From an uncultured bacterium (GTDB lineage: Bacteria; Krumholzibacteriota; Krumholzibacteriia; LZORAL124-64-63): a stretch of DNA of 64,000 bases. Shown here one piece after another: positions 17,041-25,120 of the stretch (positions within the stretch are counted from its first letter, which is position 1; each line of letters begins with the position of its first letter). The stretch spans positions 1 to 64,000 of the forward strand of contig CALMJK010000005.1 of the NCBI GenBank assembly GCA_937864225.1, written 5' to 3'. Position numbers and translations under genes: made by a program. The notes beneath the pieces were generated by a model, which did no database searches, had not been told where the DNA came from, and saw only the letters and a program-made list of their open reading frames with translations.

Positions 17041-18201
17041 TCAAGGGGCGGCCACCCAACCGACGGCCGCGTACCCCACCCAGTGCTGGAGATTGGCTGC
17101 GGCGGTCGTGCCCAGCCGGGTGCCGGCCGCGGCCAGCGGCGGGTCGATGACGCTGTCGCCGTAACGCAGCAAGTGGCCCGTCAGCGAAGGCTCGCCCAGC
17201 TCCCGCTGCAGCCGCGTCGCCGTGAGCAGGCCGGCGGGGATCGAGTACAGCCCGCACCAGGTGATCAGGTAGGGATCGGACGGGTCGCCCGGCTTCCACA
17301 CCAGGCGCGCGAAGCGCGCGGGCCCGTCCTCGACCAGCGGGCCCGAGAGGGTGGCCAGCGCCAGCGTGAGGTCCTGCGCGCGCCCCGCCGCGTGGCCGGC
17401 CTCGTCGCAGCCGAACGGGTGATAGCCGCCACCTTCGCCCCAGCCGGCGCAGCCGTAGTGCACGGCGTCGGCCGAGATCAGCAGCCCCAGGTCCGGGCCC
17501 GGCCGCCAGCCGCGCTCGCGGCAGGCGGCGGCGAGCGCCGCGGCGAGCCGCCCGGCCAGTTCTTCCAGCCGCGGCCACGACATCCCCGGCACGAGGATCG
17601 GCACGATGCGCGCCTCGGGGACGGCTTCCCGCAGCCACGGCAGCAAAGCCTCGAGGGAGTGTTCGGCCCGGTGGCGGCCGCTCTCGATCGTTGCCATCTG
17701 GGCACCCAGCGCGGCGAGCAGCTCTGCCCGCAGCGCCGCATCCACCGGCGTTTCCCGGCCGGCCACGCGCCAAGCGTCGGCGTCGTCGAACAGCAGCCGA
17801 TCACGCACTCCGGCGCGCCTGCAGGCATGGCAGACGCCCAGCAGCACCCAGGTGCGCGCCCGCAGTCCCGGCATCAGGTGCCGATACACCCGGCCGGCGT
17901 AGAGGTAATCGTCGTGCGGCATGACGGCGGCGACCCAAGGCGCCTCAGAATCCAGGCCCAGCGCCGCGCGACGGGCCGCGACCGTCGAGTCCTCGGCGGC
18001 GCCCGCCGCCGCCAGCACGACGGCGAAATCGGCGGGCGAGACGGCGAAGCCGACCGTGTCCACCTGCGCCCGGACGATGCGAGCCGCGGCCGGGGGCGGG
18101 GCGCCGGCCGCCGAGACGGCCCAGGCGCCGATCAGGATGGCCGCCGCCCAGCCGCTCAGGCGGGCGGGCGCCGCGGCACCGTGACGGTGAAGGTGGTCCA
18201 T
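17041..18201 (-). CDS. Exported MEMO-family (AmmeMemoRadiSam system protein B-like) protein
   Basis: A 386-residue MEMO1/PF01875-type protein. Family landmarks are present: MPHDDYLYAG, GVCHACRR, EHSLEALLPWL, VPILVPG and ISADAVHYG. The histidines of GVCH and VHYG match the metal-site-like residues of human MEMO1. A signal-peptide-like N-terminus (basic start, then AAILIGAWAVSAAGA) suggests export, which is unusual because the family is normally cytosolic. The ATG at 18201 is set by GAGGAGG just upstream and lies inside the kinase gene, giving a 46-base overlap. No AMMECR1 or radical-SAM partner lies in the window. Its coupling to the kinase hints at a periplasmic role, but the function is unknown. 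Confidence 0.8.
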   Translation of the reverse strand: MDHLHRHGAAAPARLSGWAAAILIGAWAVSAAGAPPPAAARIVRAQVDTVGFAVSPADFAVVLAAAGAAEDSTVAARRAALGLDSEAPWVAAVMPHDDYLYAGRVYRHLMPGLRARTWVLLGVCHACRRAGVRDRLLFDDADAWRVAGRETPVDAALRAELLAALGAQMATIESGRHRAEHSLEALLPWLREAVPEARIVPILVPGMSWPRLEELAGRLAAALAAACRERGWRPGPDLGLLISADAVHYGCAGWGEGGGYHPFGCDEAGHAAGRAQDLTLALATLSGPLVEDGPARFARLVWKPGDPSDPYLITWCGLYSIPAGLLTATRLQRELGEPSLTGHLLRYGDSVIDPPLAAAGTRLGTTAAANLQHWVGYAAVGWVAAP

Positions 18202-19658
18202 TGCCCCTCCTCGCTGGCCACGGCGATCCGGCCGCCGAGCTTGCGCAGGATGTCGTGCACGATCGACAGGCCCAAGCCCGTGCCCTTGCCCGAGGGCTTG
18301 TTCGTGTAGAAGAGGTCGAAGATCTTGTCCCGCGCCTGCGGCGGGATCCCGATCCCGTTGTCGCGGATCGTCACCGTGATCGCCTCGCCGTCCTGCGCGG
18401 CCGCGATCTCGATCACGCCGCCGCCGCCCTTCCCCTCGATCGCCTCCAGCGCGTTCTTGAGCAGGTTCACGAACACCTGCTGCAGCAGGGCCGGGTCGGT
18501 CATCACGGTCGGCAGGTCCGGCGTCCAAGCGCGCCTGACGGTGACCGCGAGGGAGCGGCTCTCGGGGGCCAGGAACGCCAGCGATTCCTCGATCAGTTCG
18601 GGCAGGCGCACCGCCTGCACCGAGGCGTCGGAACGCCTGGCGAACCCGAGCAGGCTGTGCGTGATGGTGGTGGCGCGGCGGGTCTGGAACAGCAGCCGTT
18701 CGATCGCGTTCTCGAGCTCGGTCCTCGTGTCGGCGGGAAGAGCCTCGCCCGTCTCGTCGATCTTCTCCCGGATCAACCCGCCGATGGTCTCGATCACGGC
18801 GAGCGGGTTGTTGATTTCGTGCGCCACGCCCGCGGCCATTTTGCCGATCGCGGCCAGGCGGTCGGCGCGGATCAGATCCTCCTGCAGGCGCAGGCGCGCG
18901 GTGATGTCGCGTCCGATGCCGATGATCTCGGTCGGCAGTCCGTCGGCGCCCGCGATCGTGGTGAGCGAGACGTTGAACCAGGCCGTCTCGCCGTCGCGCC
19001 TGACGAAGGAGACCTCGTACCGCTCGGCGTAGCTCTCACGGAGCACTTCCTCCAGCAGATCAGCGAAGGCATCGGGGTCGCGCGTGTAGTTGATGATCGA
19101 GCGCCCGACCGCCTCCCGCCGCGCCAGACCGAGGAGCCGCGCCCCGCCGGAGTTCAGGGAAAGGATCTGCCCGGCCGTGTCGGCCAGGAAGATCAGATCG
19201 CGGCTGTTCTCGAGGATGCCGCGCAGCAATTGGCGCGTTTCGGTGAGTTGCGCGCTCTGCACCGCGAGGTCCCGCTCGCGCTCGATACGGGCGCGTTCGT
19301 CGGCCAGGGCCAAGATGTCGGCGAAGAAACGCGTCGCGACGTGGTCCACGAAATGCACGCGCGGGGGCAGGGAGCGGGCCACCTCGCCGCGCACGGCGGG
19401 GTCGCCGGACAAATCCACCACGAGGTCGATGTCCTCGCGCGCGAAGAAGGCCCGGTAGTCGGCGGTCAGGAGCGGAACGCCCATGACGCGGGCCAGCCGC
19501 ATGCCGGGCGCGCGGGCGTCGGGATCCGCCACGCCCACGACCATCAACGCGAGCCGGCCCGCCGTGTCCGCGCGGATCATGCCCAGCAGATCGCGGCACG
19601 CCTCGCCGCCGCCGATCACGGCCACGCGCGTGTGGCGTTCGGAAGGGGGCTCGCCCAC
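18156..19658 (-). CDS. PAS sensor histidine kinase with N-terminal Rossmann-like domain
   Basis: A 500-residue cytoplasmic kinase with no membrane segment. Residues 10-110 form a nucleotide-binding-like fold: RVAVIGGGEACRDLL, then GVADPDA, then DIDLVVDLSGD, as in NAD-binding or CoA-binding domains. A short coiled linker follows (115-145). The PAS domain spans about 145-260. The HisKA domain has GVAHEINNPLAV (H280). The HATPase domain has NLLKNALEAI, DNGIGIP and GKGTGLGLSIV. The NtrB-like NNPL motif places it with soluble NtrB-type kinases. The GTG at 19658 has AGGAG seven bases upstream, three bases after the response regulator gene. The ligand of the N-terminal domain is unknown; a redox nucleotide is inference. 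Confidence 0.9.
   Translation of the reverse strand: MGEPPSERHTRVAVIGGGEACRDLLGMIRADTAGRLALMVVGVADPDARAPGMRLARVMGVPLLTADYRAFFAREDIDLVVDLSGDPAVRGEVARSLPPRVHFVDHVATRFFADILALADERARIERERDLAVQSAQLTETRQLLRGILENSRDLIFLADTAGQILSLNSGGARLLGLARREAVGRSIINYTRDPDAFADLLEEVLRESYAERYEVSFVRRDGETAWFNVSLTTIAGADGLPTEIIGIGRDITARLRLQEDLIRADRLAAIGKMAAGVAHEINNPLAVIETIGGLIREKIDETGEALPADTRTELENAIERLLFQTRRATTITHSLLGFARRSDASVQAVRLPELIEESLAFLAPESRSLAVTVRRAWTPDLPTVMTDPALLQQVFVNLLKNALEAIEGKGGGGVIEIAAAQDGEAITVTIRDNGIGIPPQARDKIFDLFYTNKPSGKGTGLGLSIVHDILRKLGGRIAVASEEGQWTTFTVTVPRRPPA
18206..18212 (-). promoter_or_regulatory. Shine-Dalgarno site that fixes the MEMO gene start
   Basis: On the minus strand GAGGAGG sits four bases before the ATG at 18201, inside the histidine kinase coding region. 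It is the only good ribosome site near the signal peptide, so it decides the start and implies coupled translation. Confidence 0.7.
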
Positions 19659-19661
19659 GTC

Positions 19662-20180
19662 CTAGCTCCTGTGCGGGGAGTCGTCCTGTTCGTACTGGTG
19701 GCGCAGGGCCTCGGTGGCGGCGAGGATCTCGCGCGGCGAGCCGCCGCCGGCGAGGATCTCCTGCAGCGCCTCGTGGTAGGCCGCGGTCTGGCGCTCGCGC
19801 TTGCGCCGCCCGGCCGCCTCGATCAACGCGACGAGTTCCTCGTAGTCGCACGGCTTGATCACATAGCGAAAAGCGTCGAGCCGGCCGGCCTCGAGGGCGG
19901 AGTCAGCGCTCCCGTGCCCGGTGAACATGATCGCCTCGAGGAAAGGCTGGCCCGCCTTGAGTCGCCCGAGCACTTCGACGCCGTCCATCACGGGCAGTTT
20001 GAGGTCCACGACCGCCACGTCGAACGGCTGGCGGTCGGCGGCGGCGACGGCGTCGGGGCCGGAAGTGGTGGCCGTCACCGTGAACCCGCGGCGCAGCAGG
20101 CGCTGGGAGAGGAAGGTCACCAGGTCCTCCTCGTCGTCGACGAGGAGGACCCGCAGCGGCGTTCGCCCGTCCTGGTTCAA
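19662..20180 (-). CDS. Response regulator, receiver domain with short tail
   Basis: A 172-residue regulator. The receiver domain (10-125) has the acidic pair D15-D16, the phosphoacceptor D59, the switch threonine T87 and lysine K109. The remaining ~45 residues are helical and charged and show no recognisable DNA-binding or enzymatic domain, so it is a single-domain regulator that must act through a partner. The start at 20180 is TTG; only a weak GGCGAG precedes it, and no better start is visible before the receiver fold. It is encoded between the SAP-like protein and the histidine kinase, its obvious cognate. Confidence 0.9.
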   Translation of the reverse strand: MNQDGRTPLRVLLVDDEEDLVTFLSQRLLRRGFTVTATTSGPDAVAAADRQPFDVAVVDLKLPVMDGVEVLGRLKAGQPFLEAIMFTGHGSADSALEAGRLDAFRYVIKPCDYEELVALIEAAGRRKRERQTAAYHEALQEILAGGGSPREILAATEALRHQYEQDDSPHRS

Positions 20181-20192
20181 GCGCTCGCCCCG

Positions 20193-20513
20193 CTACCGCG
20201 TGATGGCCGCGGCGCGGCGCAGCCGGCGCTTGAGCCGGTGGATGGCGCGCCGCTGCTTCTTCAGCTCCGCGGCATCGTGCACCTCCAGCGCCTGATCGCG
20301 CAACTGTATCAATGACTTGATCTTTCCGCGCACCGCGGTCTTGTCGATGCCCTTGACGACCTTGTGCGGCCGCTCGATCCCGAGCTTCGCCGCCAGGCGC
20401 TCGACCAGCTCCTCCTTCTTCAGTCCCACGACGCCCGTCACCTCGGGCAGGTGTTCCTTCATCATCGAGCGCAGGTCGACGACCCGCTTCTTTTCCAACT
20501 CGTGCCACTCCAC
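20193..20513 (-). CDS. Small basic SAP/Rho_N-like protein
   Basis: A 106-residue, lysine- and arginine-rich protein. The first half resembles the Rho N-terminal/SAP helix-extended-helix: VVDLRSMMKEHLP followed by GLKKEELVERLAAKLGI. The second half is a charged helical hairpin ending in RLKRRLRRAAA. The family is associated with nucleic-acid binding, but this protein was not matched to a named one. The GTG at 20513 has AGAGGAG at about seven bases; an open frame to 20639 has no such site. It is the first gene of the unit with a response regulator (12 bases on), kinase and MEMO protein. It may be the output partner, which is inference. Confidence 0.7.
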   Translation of the reverse strand: MEWHELEKKRVVDLRSMMKEHLPEVTGVVGLKKEELVERLAAKLGIERPHKVVKGIDKTAVRGKIKSLIQLRDQALEVHDAAELKKQRRAIHRLKRRLRRAAAITR

Positions 20514-20666
20514 AGCGTCGCTCCTCTTGCCGGTGCGGCCCCGCGCGGGGCGCGGAGCGCGGGTGAAGGGCCCATGATTCGCCAGATCGCCCCCGCCTGT
20601 CAAGGGGGGCGCTGGGGACTGTGGCGCTGGGGACGGCAAGGCGCCGCCGCGCTCGGTCGGGAGCGC

Positions 20667-21818
20667 TCAGAACACGTCTCGATAGCGTCCGTTCTCCATC
20701 AGCAAACGATCGCCGTCCGGCAGCTGCAGCACGACCTGGCGGGCCTCGATCCGCGGCTGGGTCTGGGGGATGTAGACCCGGTCGAGGTGGATCACGGCCG
20801 CCGGCGACGTGAAGTCGCGCGGGCCGATCGCGCCGCCGAAGTGGTCGCTGCGCCCGAACGCGACATGCAGGCCGAGCTTCTCGTCCAGCAGCAGACTTCC
20901 CACCGGCGCGATGCCGAAATCAGCCAGCACGCCCAGGCCCAACTCGGCCAGGTTAGCGTAGGCCGGTTCGCGCGCGATCAAGGCCCGCTCCGCGTCGCTG
21001 TGGGGGCCGCGCGAGAGCACGCCGACCGCCCGGTTGCCGGCGATCTCGTACAGCACGATCTCGTCGTCGATCTGCACCGGCAGCACGCCCGCGCTGCGGC
21101 TGGGGTCGCCGGGCCGCTCGCCCTCGTAGGGCACGATGTAGGCCTCGCCGGAAGGCAGATTCCCGGCCGTGCCCTCGTCGTGCAACAGCCCGCCCGAGGC
21201 GTGGGCAGCGCGGTGGCGCAGGTCCAGCCGGAGCTCGTGAAGCTCCGCGCCCACGCCGAAGCGCAGCAGGGCGGCCTCGGCCCTGTCGAGCAGCTCCTTC
21301 AGCAGGCGCACGCGTCGGTTGATCTCGACGTAATCCAGACGCAAGGCGGGCAGCATGGCCTCCGTGAACCCCGGCATGGTCGCGGCGCGCAGGCGTGTGC
21401 CGCGGGCGGCGACCTTGAGGGGCGCCGTCGCCGACAGTTCGGTCGGGGCGAGCACCAAGGTGTGCTGCTCGAACAGCCGCCCGAAGGGAAAGGAGGGCAG
21501 CACCTCGATGTCCGCCGAGACGGCGGGCACTCCGCCGCCCGTGCCCAAAACACAGGTGTCCGGGAGATCGGCGTTGTTGGCGCCGACGTTGCGGTACCAC
21601 GCGAGCGTGACCCGCTTAAGGTCCAACTCCTCCCGCAGGTCGTCCAGCAAACCGGCCCACTCGGCGGCCAGCGCGCGGCGCCGCCGCCAGTCCGGGTTGT
21701 CGGGAACGCGCTCGTCCGGCAGATCGACGATGATCGCCAGCCCTTCGTCGCGGGGACCGGGCGCGAAGACCCGGCGCACGAGCCGCACGAGTTCGGGACC
21801 ATTCAGGCTTCTGTCCAT
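20667..21818 (-). CDS. M29-family metallo-aminopeptidase
   Basis: A 383-residue protein resembling thermophilic aminopeptidases AmpS/AmpT, which release N-terminal residues with two metal ions. The ligand spacing fits: E225 in GNLPSGEAY, E292 in AELGLG, H318 in LGLHVAFG, and H344 and D346 in HLDRVY. These match the E, E, H, H, D ligand order of the family with near-identical gaps. The sequence is divergent overall, so the substrate is uncertain. The ATG at 21818 has GGGAGGG four bases upstream. It is divergent from the NYN-LOTUS gene. Between its stop and the SAP-like gene there are 153 bases without a supported gene. Confidence 0.8.
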   Translation of the reverse strand: MDRSLNGPELVRLVRRVFAPGPRDEGLAIIVDLPDERVPDNPDWRRRRALAAEWAGLLDDLREELDLKRVTLAWYRNVGANNADLPDTCVLGTGGGVPAVSADIEVLPSFPFGRLFEQHTLVLAPTELSATAPLKVAARGTRLRAATMPGFTEAMLPALRLDYVEINRRVRLLKELLDRAEAALLRFGVGAELHELRLDLRHRAAHASGGLLHDEGTAGNLPSGEAYIVPYEGERPGDPSRSAGVLPVQIDDEIVLYEIAGNRAVGVLSRGPHSDAERALIAREPAYANLAELGLGVLADFGIAPVGSLLLDEKLGLHVAFGRSDHFGGAIGPRDFTSPAAVIHLDRVYIPQTQPRIEARQVVLQLPDGDRLLMENGRYRDVF

Positions 21819-21846
21819 CCGACCCTCCCGTTGCCCGGCTTTGGCA

Positions 21847-21889
21847 CTGTCCGAGTGTGTTGGACAGCGCGCAGGCGACAGGTTATCAT
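21847..21889 (+). promoter_or_regulatory. Candidate promoter with operator-like inverted repeat upstream of the NYN gene
   Basis: TTGGAC (21860-21865) and TATCAT (21884-21889) are 18 bases apart. An exact inverted repeat, CTGTCC-N9-GGACAG (21847-21867), overlaps the -35 element, which is where a repressor would bind. Downstream at 21895 a second TTGACA has no matching -10. Seen by eye. Confidence 0.45.
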
Positions 21890-21959
21890 GCGTTTTGACA
21901 TTCCGCGACTGCCGGCGACGGATCATCTCGCCGGCGCCGGGGGATAGGGAGATCCTCGC

Positions 21960-23150
21960 ATGACACAAACGCAAGAACCGAATCTGGCCCTATTCGTGGA
22001 TTTTGACAACGTGGCGCTGGGGGCACGCGACGCGCGGCAGCGCTTCGACATCCAGCTCATTCTGCAGAGGCTGCTGGAGAAGGGCAAGATCATCGTCAAA
22101 CGCGCCTACGCCGACTGGCGCCATCACAAGGAATACCTGCAGGACATGCATCAGGCTGGCATCGAGCTGATCGAGATCCCGGCGCCGCAGCTGTCGGGCA
22201 AGAACAGCGCCGACATCCGCCTGGTCGTCGACGCGATGGACATGTGCTACGGCAAGGAGCACATGAATGTCTTCGTGATCGTGTCGGGAGACTCCGATTT
22301 CACGCCGCTGGTCTCCAAGCTGCGCGAGAACGGCAAGTCGGTCATCGGCGTCGGCATGCGCAACAGCAGCTCGCGTCTGCTGATCGTCAACTGCGACGAG
22401 TTCATCTTCTACGACGATCTCTACTCGGAACAGGCCGGCCGGCAGGTCGCGGTCCTGCAGAACGTGCCGCAGAAGGAGCGCGAGCTGTTCGATTTCCTCG
22501 TCACGACCATCCAGGGTCTCATGCGCGAGAGCCGGGGTGTTCTCTACTCGTCGCTGATCAAGGACACGATGAAGCGCAAGCAGCCCGAGTTCAGCGAGCA
22601 CGAGTACGGCTACTCGAATTTCGGCGACCTGCTCGAGGACGCCATGGAGCACGGCTTGCTGGAAGCGGTGCGCGACTCCCGAGCGGGCGGGACCTGGGTG
22701 GTGACCGCCCTGGGCAAGGCGGCGGGCGCCGAAGGGAATGGCCCCCGCCGGTCGCGCGGTCGTCGGCGAGGGCGCCGGCGCAGCGAGAACGGGGGCCGGG
22801 AGGGAGCGGCGCCGGCGGCTTTCGACGACACGGCCGCGTCGGCAACGACCGCGGCGGCGCCCGCCGCGCCGAGCGAAGCGGGCGCGACGGGCGCGCCGCC
22901 GCCGGCCGCGGACAAGGAGCAACCGGGTGCGACGCCCGCACGCCGGCGACGCGCCTCCACGCGCCGGCGCCGGAGCGACTCCGCCAGCCCCGACACCTCT
23001 GCCGGCGCCGAGGACACGGTCGATGTCCCGCGCGAAGAAAGCGCCGACGGCGAGGCCAAGGCCGCGCCCAAGCGCGCGCCGCGGCGGCGTCCGTCCAGCC
23101 GCAAGCCGGCCGCCGCCGGCGGTCGGCGCCGCAAGCCGGCCGGAGAATAG
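21960..23150 (+). CDS. NYN (PIN-like) nuclease-fold protein with LOTUS/OST-HTH domain and basic tail
   Basis: A 396-residue LabA/DUF88-type protein. The NYN domain (1-150) retains the acidic residues of PIN-like nucleases: FVDFDN (D14, D16), ADIRLVVD and VSGDSDF. An OST-HTH/LOTUS domain follows at about 165-245 (ELFDFLVTTIQ...FGDLLEDAMEHGLLE), a module known to bind RNA. The last ~150 residues are disordered, alternating Arg-rich and Ala/Pro-rich runs, as in RNA-binding tails. The ATG has TAGGGAG upstream. The predicted role is RNA processing or decay; the target is unknown. Isoaspartyl methyltransferase starts 12 bases after it. Confidence 0.87.
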   Translation: MTQTQEPNLALFVDFDNVALGARDARQRFDIQLILQRLLEKGKIIVKRAYADWRHHKEYLQDMHQAGIELIEIPAPQLSGKNSADIRLVVDAMDMCYGKEHMNVFVIVSGDSDFTPLVSKLRENGKSVIGVGMRNSSSRLLIVNCDEFIFYDDLYSEQAGRQVAVLQNVPQKERELFDFLVTTIQGLMRESRGVLYSSLIKDTMKRKQPEFSEHEYGYSNFGDLLEDAMEHGLLEAVRDSRAGGTWVVTALGKAAGAEGNGPRRSRGRRRGRRRSENGGREGAAPAAFDDTAASATTAAAPAAPSEAGATGAPPPAADKEQPGATPARRRRASTRRRRSDSASPDTSAGAEDTVDVPREESADGEAKAAPKRAPRRRPSSRKPAAAGGRRRKPAGE

Positions 23151-23162
23151 AGGTTCAAAGCC

Positions 23163-23837
23163 GTGGCAGACGGCCCACCCGACAGGGACGAGGCCGCGCG
23201 TCGGCGGATGGTCAGCGAGCAGATCCGTGCGCGCGGCGTGCGCGACGAGGCGGTGCTGGCCGCGTTGGCGAAGGTCCCCCGCCACGAGTTCGTGCCCGGT
23301 GAGCTGCACGGTTCCGCTTACGGCGACCACCCCCTGCCGATCGGCTTGGGCCAAACCATATCGCAGCCATACATCGTCGCGCTGATGAGCGAGGCGTTGG
23401 CACCGCGGCCCTCCGACCGCCTGCTCGAACTCGGAACCGGCAGCGGATACCAGGCGGCCGTATTGTCGATGCTGGTCGCCTCGGTCTTCACCATCGAATA
23501 CCATGCGGCGCTGGCCGAGGAGGCCGCCGCGCGGCTGAGCCGCCTCGGCTACGCCAACGTGGAGGTGCGGGCGGGAGATGGCTGGGGAGGGTGGCCCGCG
23601 CGAGCGCCCTTCGAGGCCGCGATCGTCACCTTCGCGGCGCCGGACGTGCCCGCCGCCCTCGTCGCGCAAGTGCGGACCGGTGGCCGGATTTGCATTCCTG
23701 TCGGTCAGCCGCAGCAAGTGCAGCAGCTCATGCTCTACACGAAGCGGGCGGACGGAGCGCTCTCGTCGCGCATGCTGGGCGCGGTCCGCTTCGTGCCGGT
23801 TCAGGGGGAGCGAGACGGCGGGGCTGGTCGCGGCTGA
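23163..23837 (+). CDS. pcm: Protein-L-isoaspartate O-methyltransferase
   Basis: A 224-residue SAM-dependent enzyme that methylates L-isoaspartyl residues and starts their repair. It has the family opening MVSEQIRARGVRDEAVLAA, the substrate-site GQTISQPYIVALM, and the SAM motif LELGTGSGYQAAVL. The C-terminus is a little longer than usual and Gly/Arg-rich. The start is GTG at 23163. It probably forms an operon with the NYN-LOTUS gene. Confidence 0.95.
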   Translation: MADGPPDRDEAARRRMVSEQIRARGVRDEAVLAALAKVPRHEFVPGELHGSAYGDHPLPIGLGQTISQPYIVALMSEALAPRPSDRLLELGTGSGYQAAVLSMLVASVFTIEYHAALAEEAAARLSRLGYANVEVRAGDGWGGWPARAPFEAAIVTFAAPDVPAALVAQVRTGGRICIPVGQPQQVQQLMLYTKRADGALSSRMLGAVRFVPVQGERDGGAGRG

Positions 23838-23921
23838 CAGGAGACGGGCGAGCGGCGGAGTTTCGATCTTGCCCTATCTTGTCCCCTCCACCCTGGCTCC
23901 AGCAAGAGGAGGAAAACGAAC

Positions 23922-24512
23922 ATGAGAAGGTTGACCGTCATTTTCGCGCTCGGCGCCCTGGTGGCGCTGACCACCGCGGCCGCCGCCGCAACGTACGATA
24001 TCGACAAATCCCATTCGAGCGTCGGTTTCAAAGTGCGCCACCTGGGCGTGAGCAACGTGCGCGGTTTCTTCGGGGACTTCGCCGGCGCTTTCGAGTTCGA
24101 TACCGCCGATCCGGGCGCTTGGCGGACCGAGGCCGCGATACAGATCGCGTCCGTGGACACCGGAGACCCCAAGCGCGACGAGCATCTGCGCACTCCAGAT
24201 TTTTTCGACGCGGTCGGCCACCCGACGATGGTCTTCAAATCGACGAGCGTCACGAAAGCGTCCGACGGGGCCTACAAGCTGGCGGGAGATCTGACCCTGC
24301 GTGGCGTCACGCGATCCGTCCAACTGGACCTGGAACTGCTCGGGACGGCCACCGACCCCTGGGGCAACGACCGCGCCGGGTTCTCCGCCACGGGTCGGAT
24401 CAATCGCCAGGATTTCGGCGTGAACTGGAGCACGACCCTCGACGCCGGCGGGCTGGTCGTCGGCAACGAGGTCACGATCATGATCGAGGTGGAAGGGATT
24501 CTCAGGAAATGA
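23922..24512 (+). CDS. YceI-family periplasmic lipocalin-like protein
   Basis: A 196-residue exported protein with a signal peptide (1-23, LVALTTAAAAA). The YceI beta-barrel follows, with YDIDKSHSSVGFKVRHLG, DPKRDEHLRTPDFFD, GDLTLRGVTRSV and the ending NEVTIMIEVEGI. The family binds isoprenoid or amphiphilic ligands in the periplasm; the ligand here is unknown. GAGGAGGAAAA precedes the ATG. A TATCTT at 23875-23880 could be a -10 element, but no -35 partner stands out. Confidence 0.93.
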   Translation: MRRLTVIFALGALVALTTAAAAATYDIDKSHSSVGFKVRHLGVSNVRGFFGDFAGAFEFDTADPGAWRTEAAIQIASVDTGDPKRDEHLRTPDFFDAVGHPTMVFKSTSVTKASDGAYKLAGDLTLRGVTRSVQLDLELLGTATDPWGNDRAGFSATGRINRQDFGVNWSTTLDAGGLVVGNEVTIMIEVEGILRK

Positions 24513-24553
24513 TCGCCCCGGCCTGAGGGCCTGCGCCAGCGCGGCGGCGGCGA

Positions 24554-25027
24554 CTATTTCCTCGCCGCCGCCAGGATCCTCTTTTCCTCGCCCGCCACCA
24601 GCTTCCCCATGACCCGTCCCACGTTGCCGCCGAAGAGCGACCCCATCAGGCCGAGGTTCAGCTTGGACAGCCACACCTTGCCCCGGTCGTCTTCGTAGAC
24701 GGCGACCGCGCAAGGCATGAGCGTCGCGACGCGGCGGTCGGTCCGCAAAACTTCGGCGGCATAGACCGCCTTGCACATTTCGACCAGGCGCACCTTGGGG
24801 GCGAACGTCACGTCGTGCTTGGCCATCATCCCGTTCAGATCGCGCGTGCCCGGACAACTCCACCCCGCGACGGTGCCCAGGCCTTTCTCCAAAGCGGCCG
24901 CGGTCTCCTCGACCGTCGCGAAGGAACTCGGGGCGACCTCGATCATGCGCGCGCGCGCCGTGGCCACGAACGCGATCGTGGCGACGGCGAGGCCGCCCAG
25001 GAAACCGATGAGCAGGCCGGTGAGCAT
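24554..25027 (-). CDS. Membrane-anchored DUF302 protein
   Basis: A 157-residue protein with an N-terminal membrane segment (LTGLLIGFLGGLAVATIAFVA) and a DUF302 domain: the helix-loop after SSFATVEETAAALE, the metal-like cysteines in GWSCPGTRD and LVEMCKAVY, and a conserved LMPCAVAVYED. The family's role is unknown. AAAGGAG six bases upstream fixes the ATG at 25027. It converges on YceI with a 41-base gap, and may be co-transcribed with malate dehydrogenase 93 bases upstream. Confidence 0.85.
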   Translation of the reverse strand: MLTGLLIGFLGGLAVATIAFVATARARMIEVAPSSFATVEETAAALEKGLGTVAGWSCPGTRDLNGMMAKHDVTFAPKVRLVEMCKAVYAAEVLRTDRRVATLMPCAVAVYEDDRGKVWLSKLNLGLMGSLFGGNVGRVMGKLVAGEEKRILAAARK

Positions 25028-25120
25028 GATGAACTCCTTTGCGTGAGACCACGACGAACCGCGACGCGACGACGCCCGCCCCTCGGGGAGCGGGCGTCGC
25101 GCGCGGCGAGCGAGCGAGCG

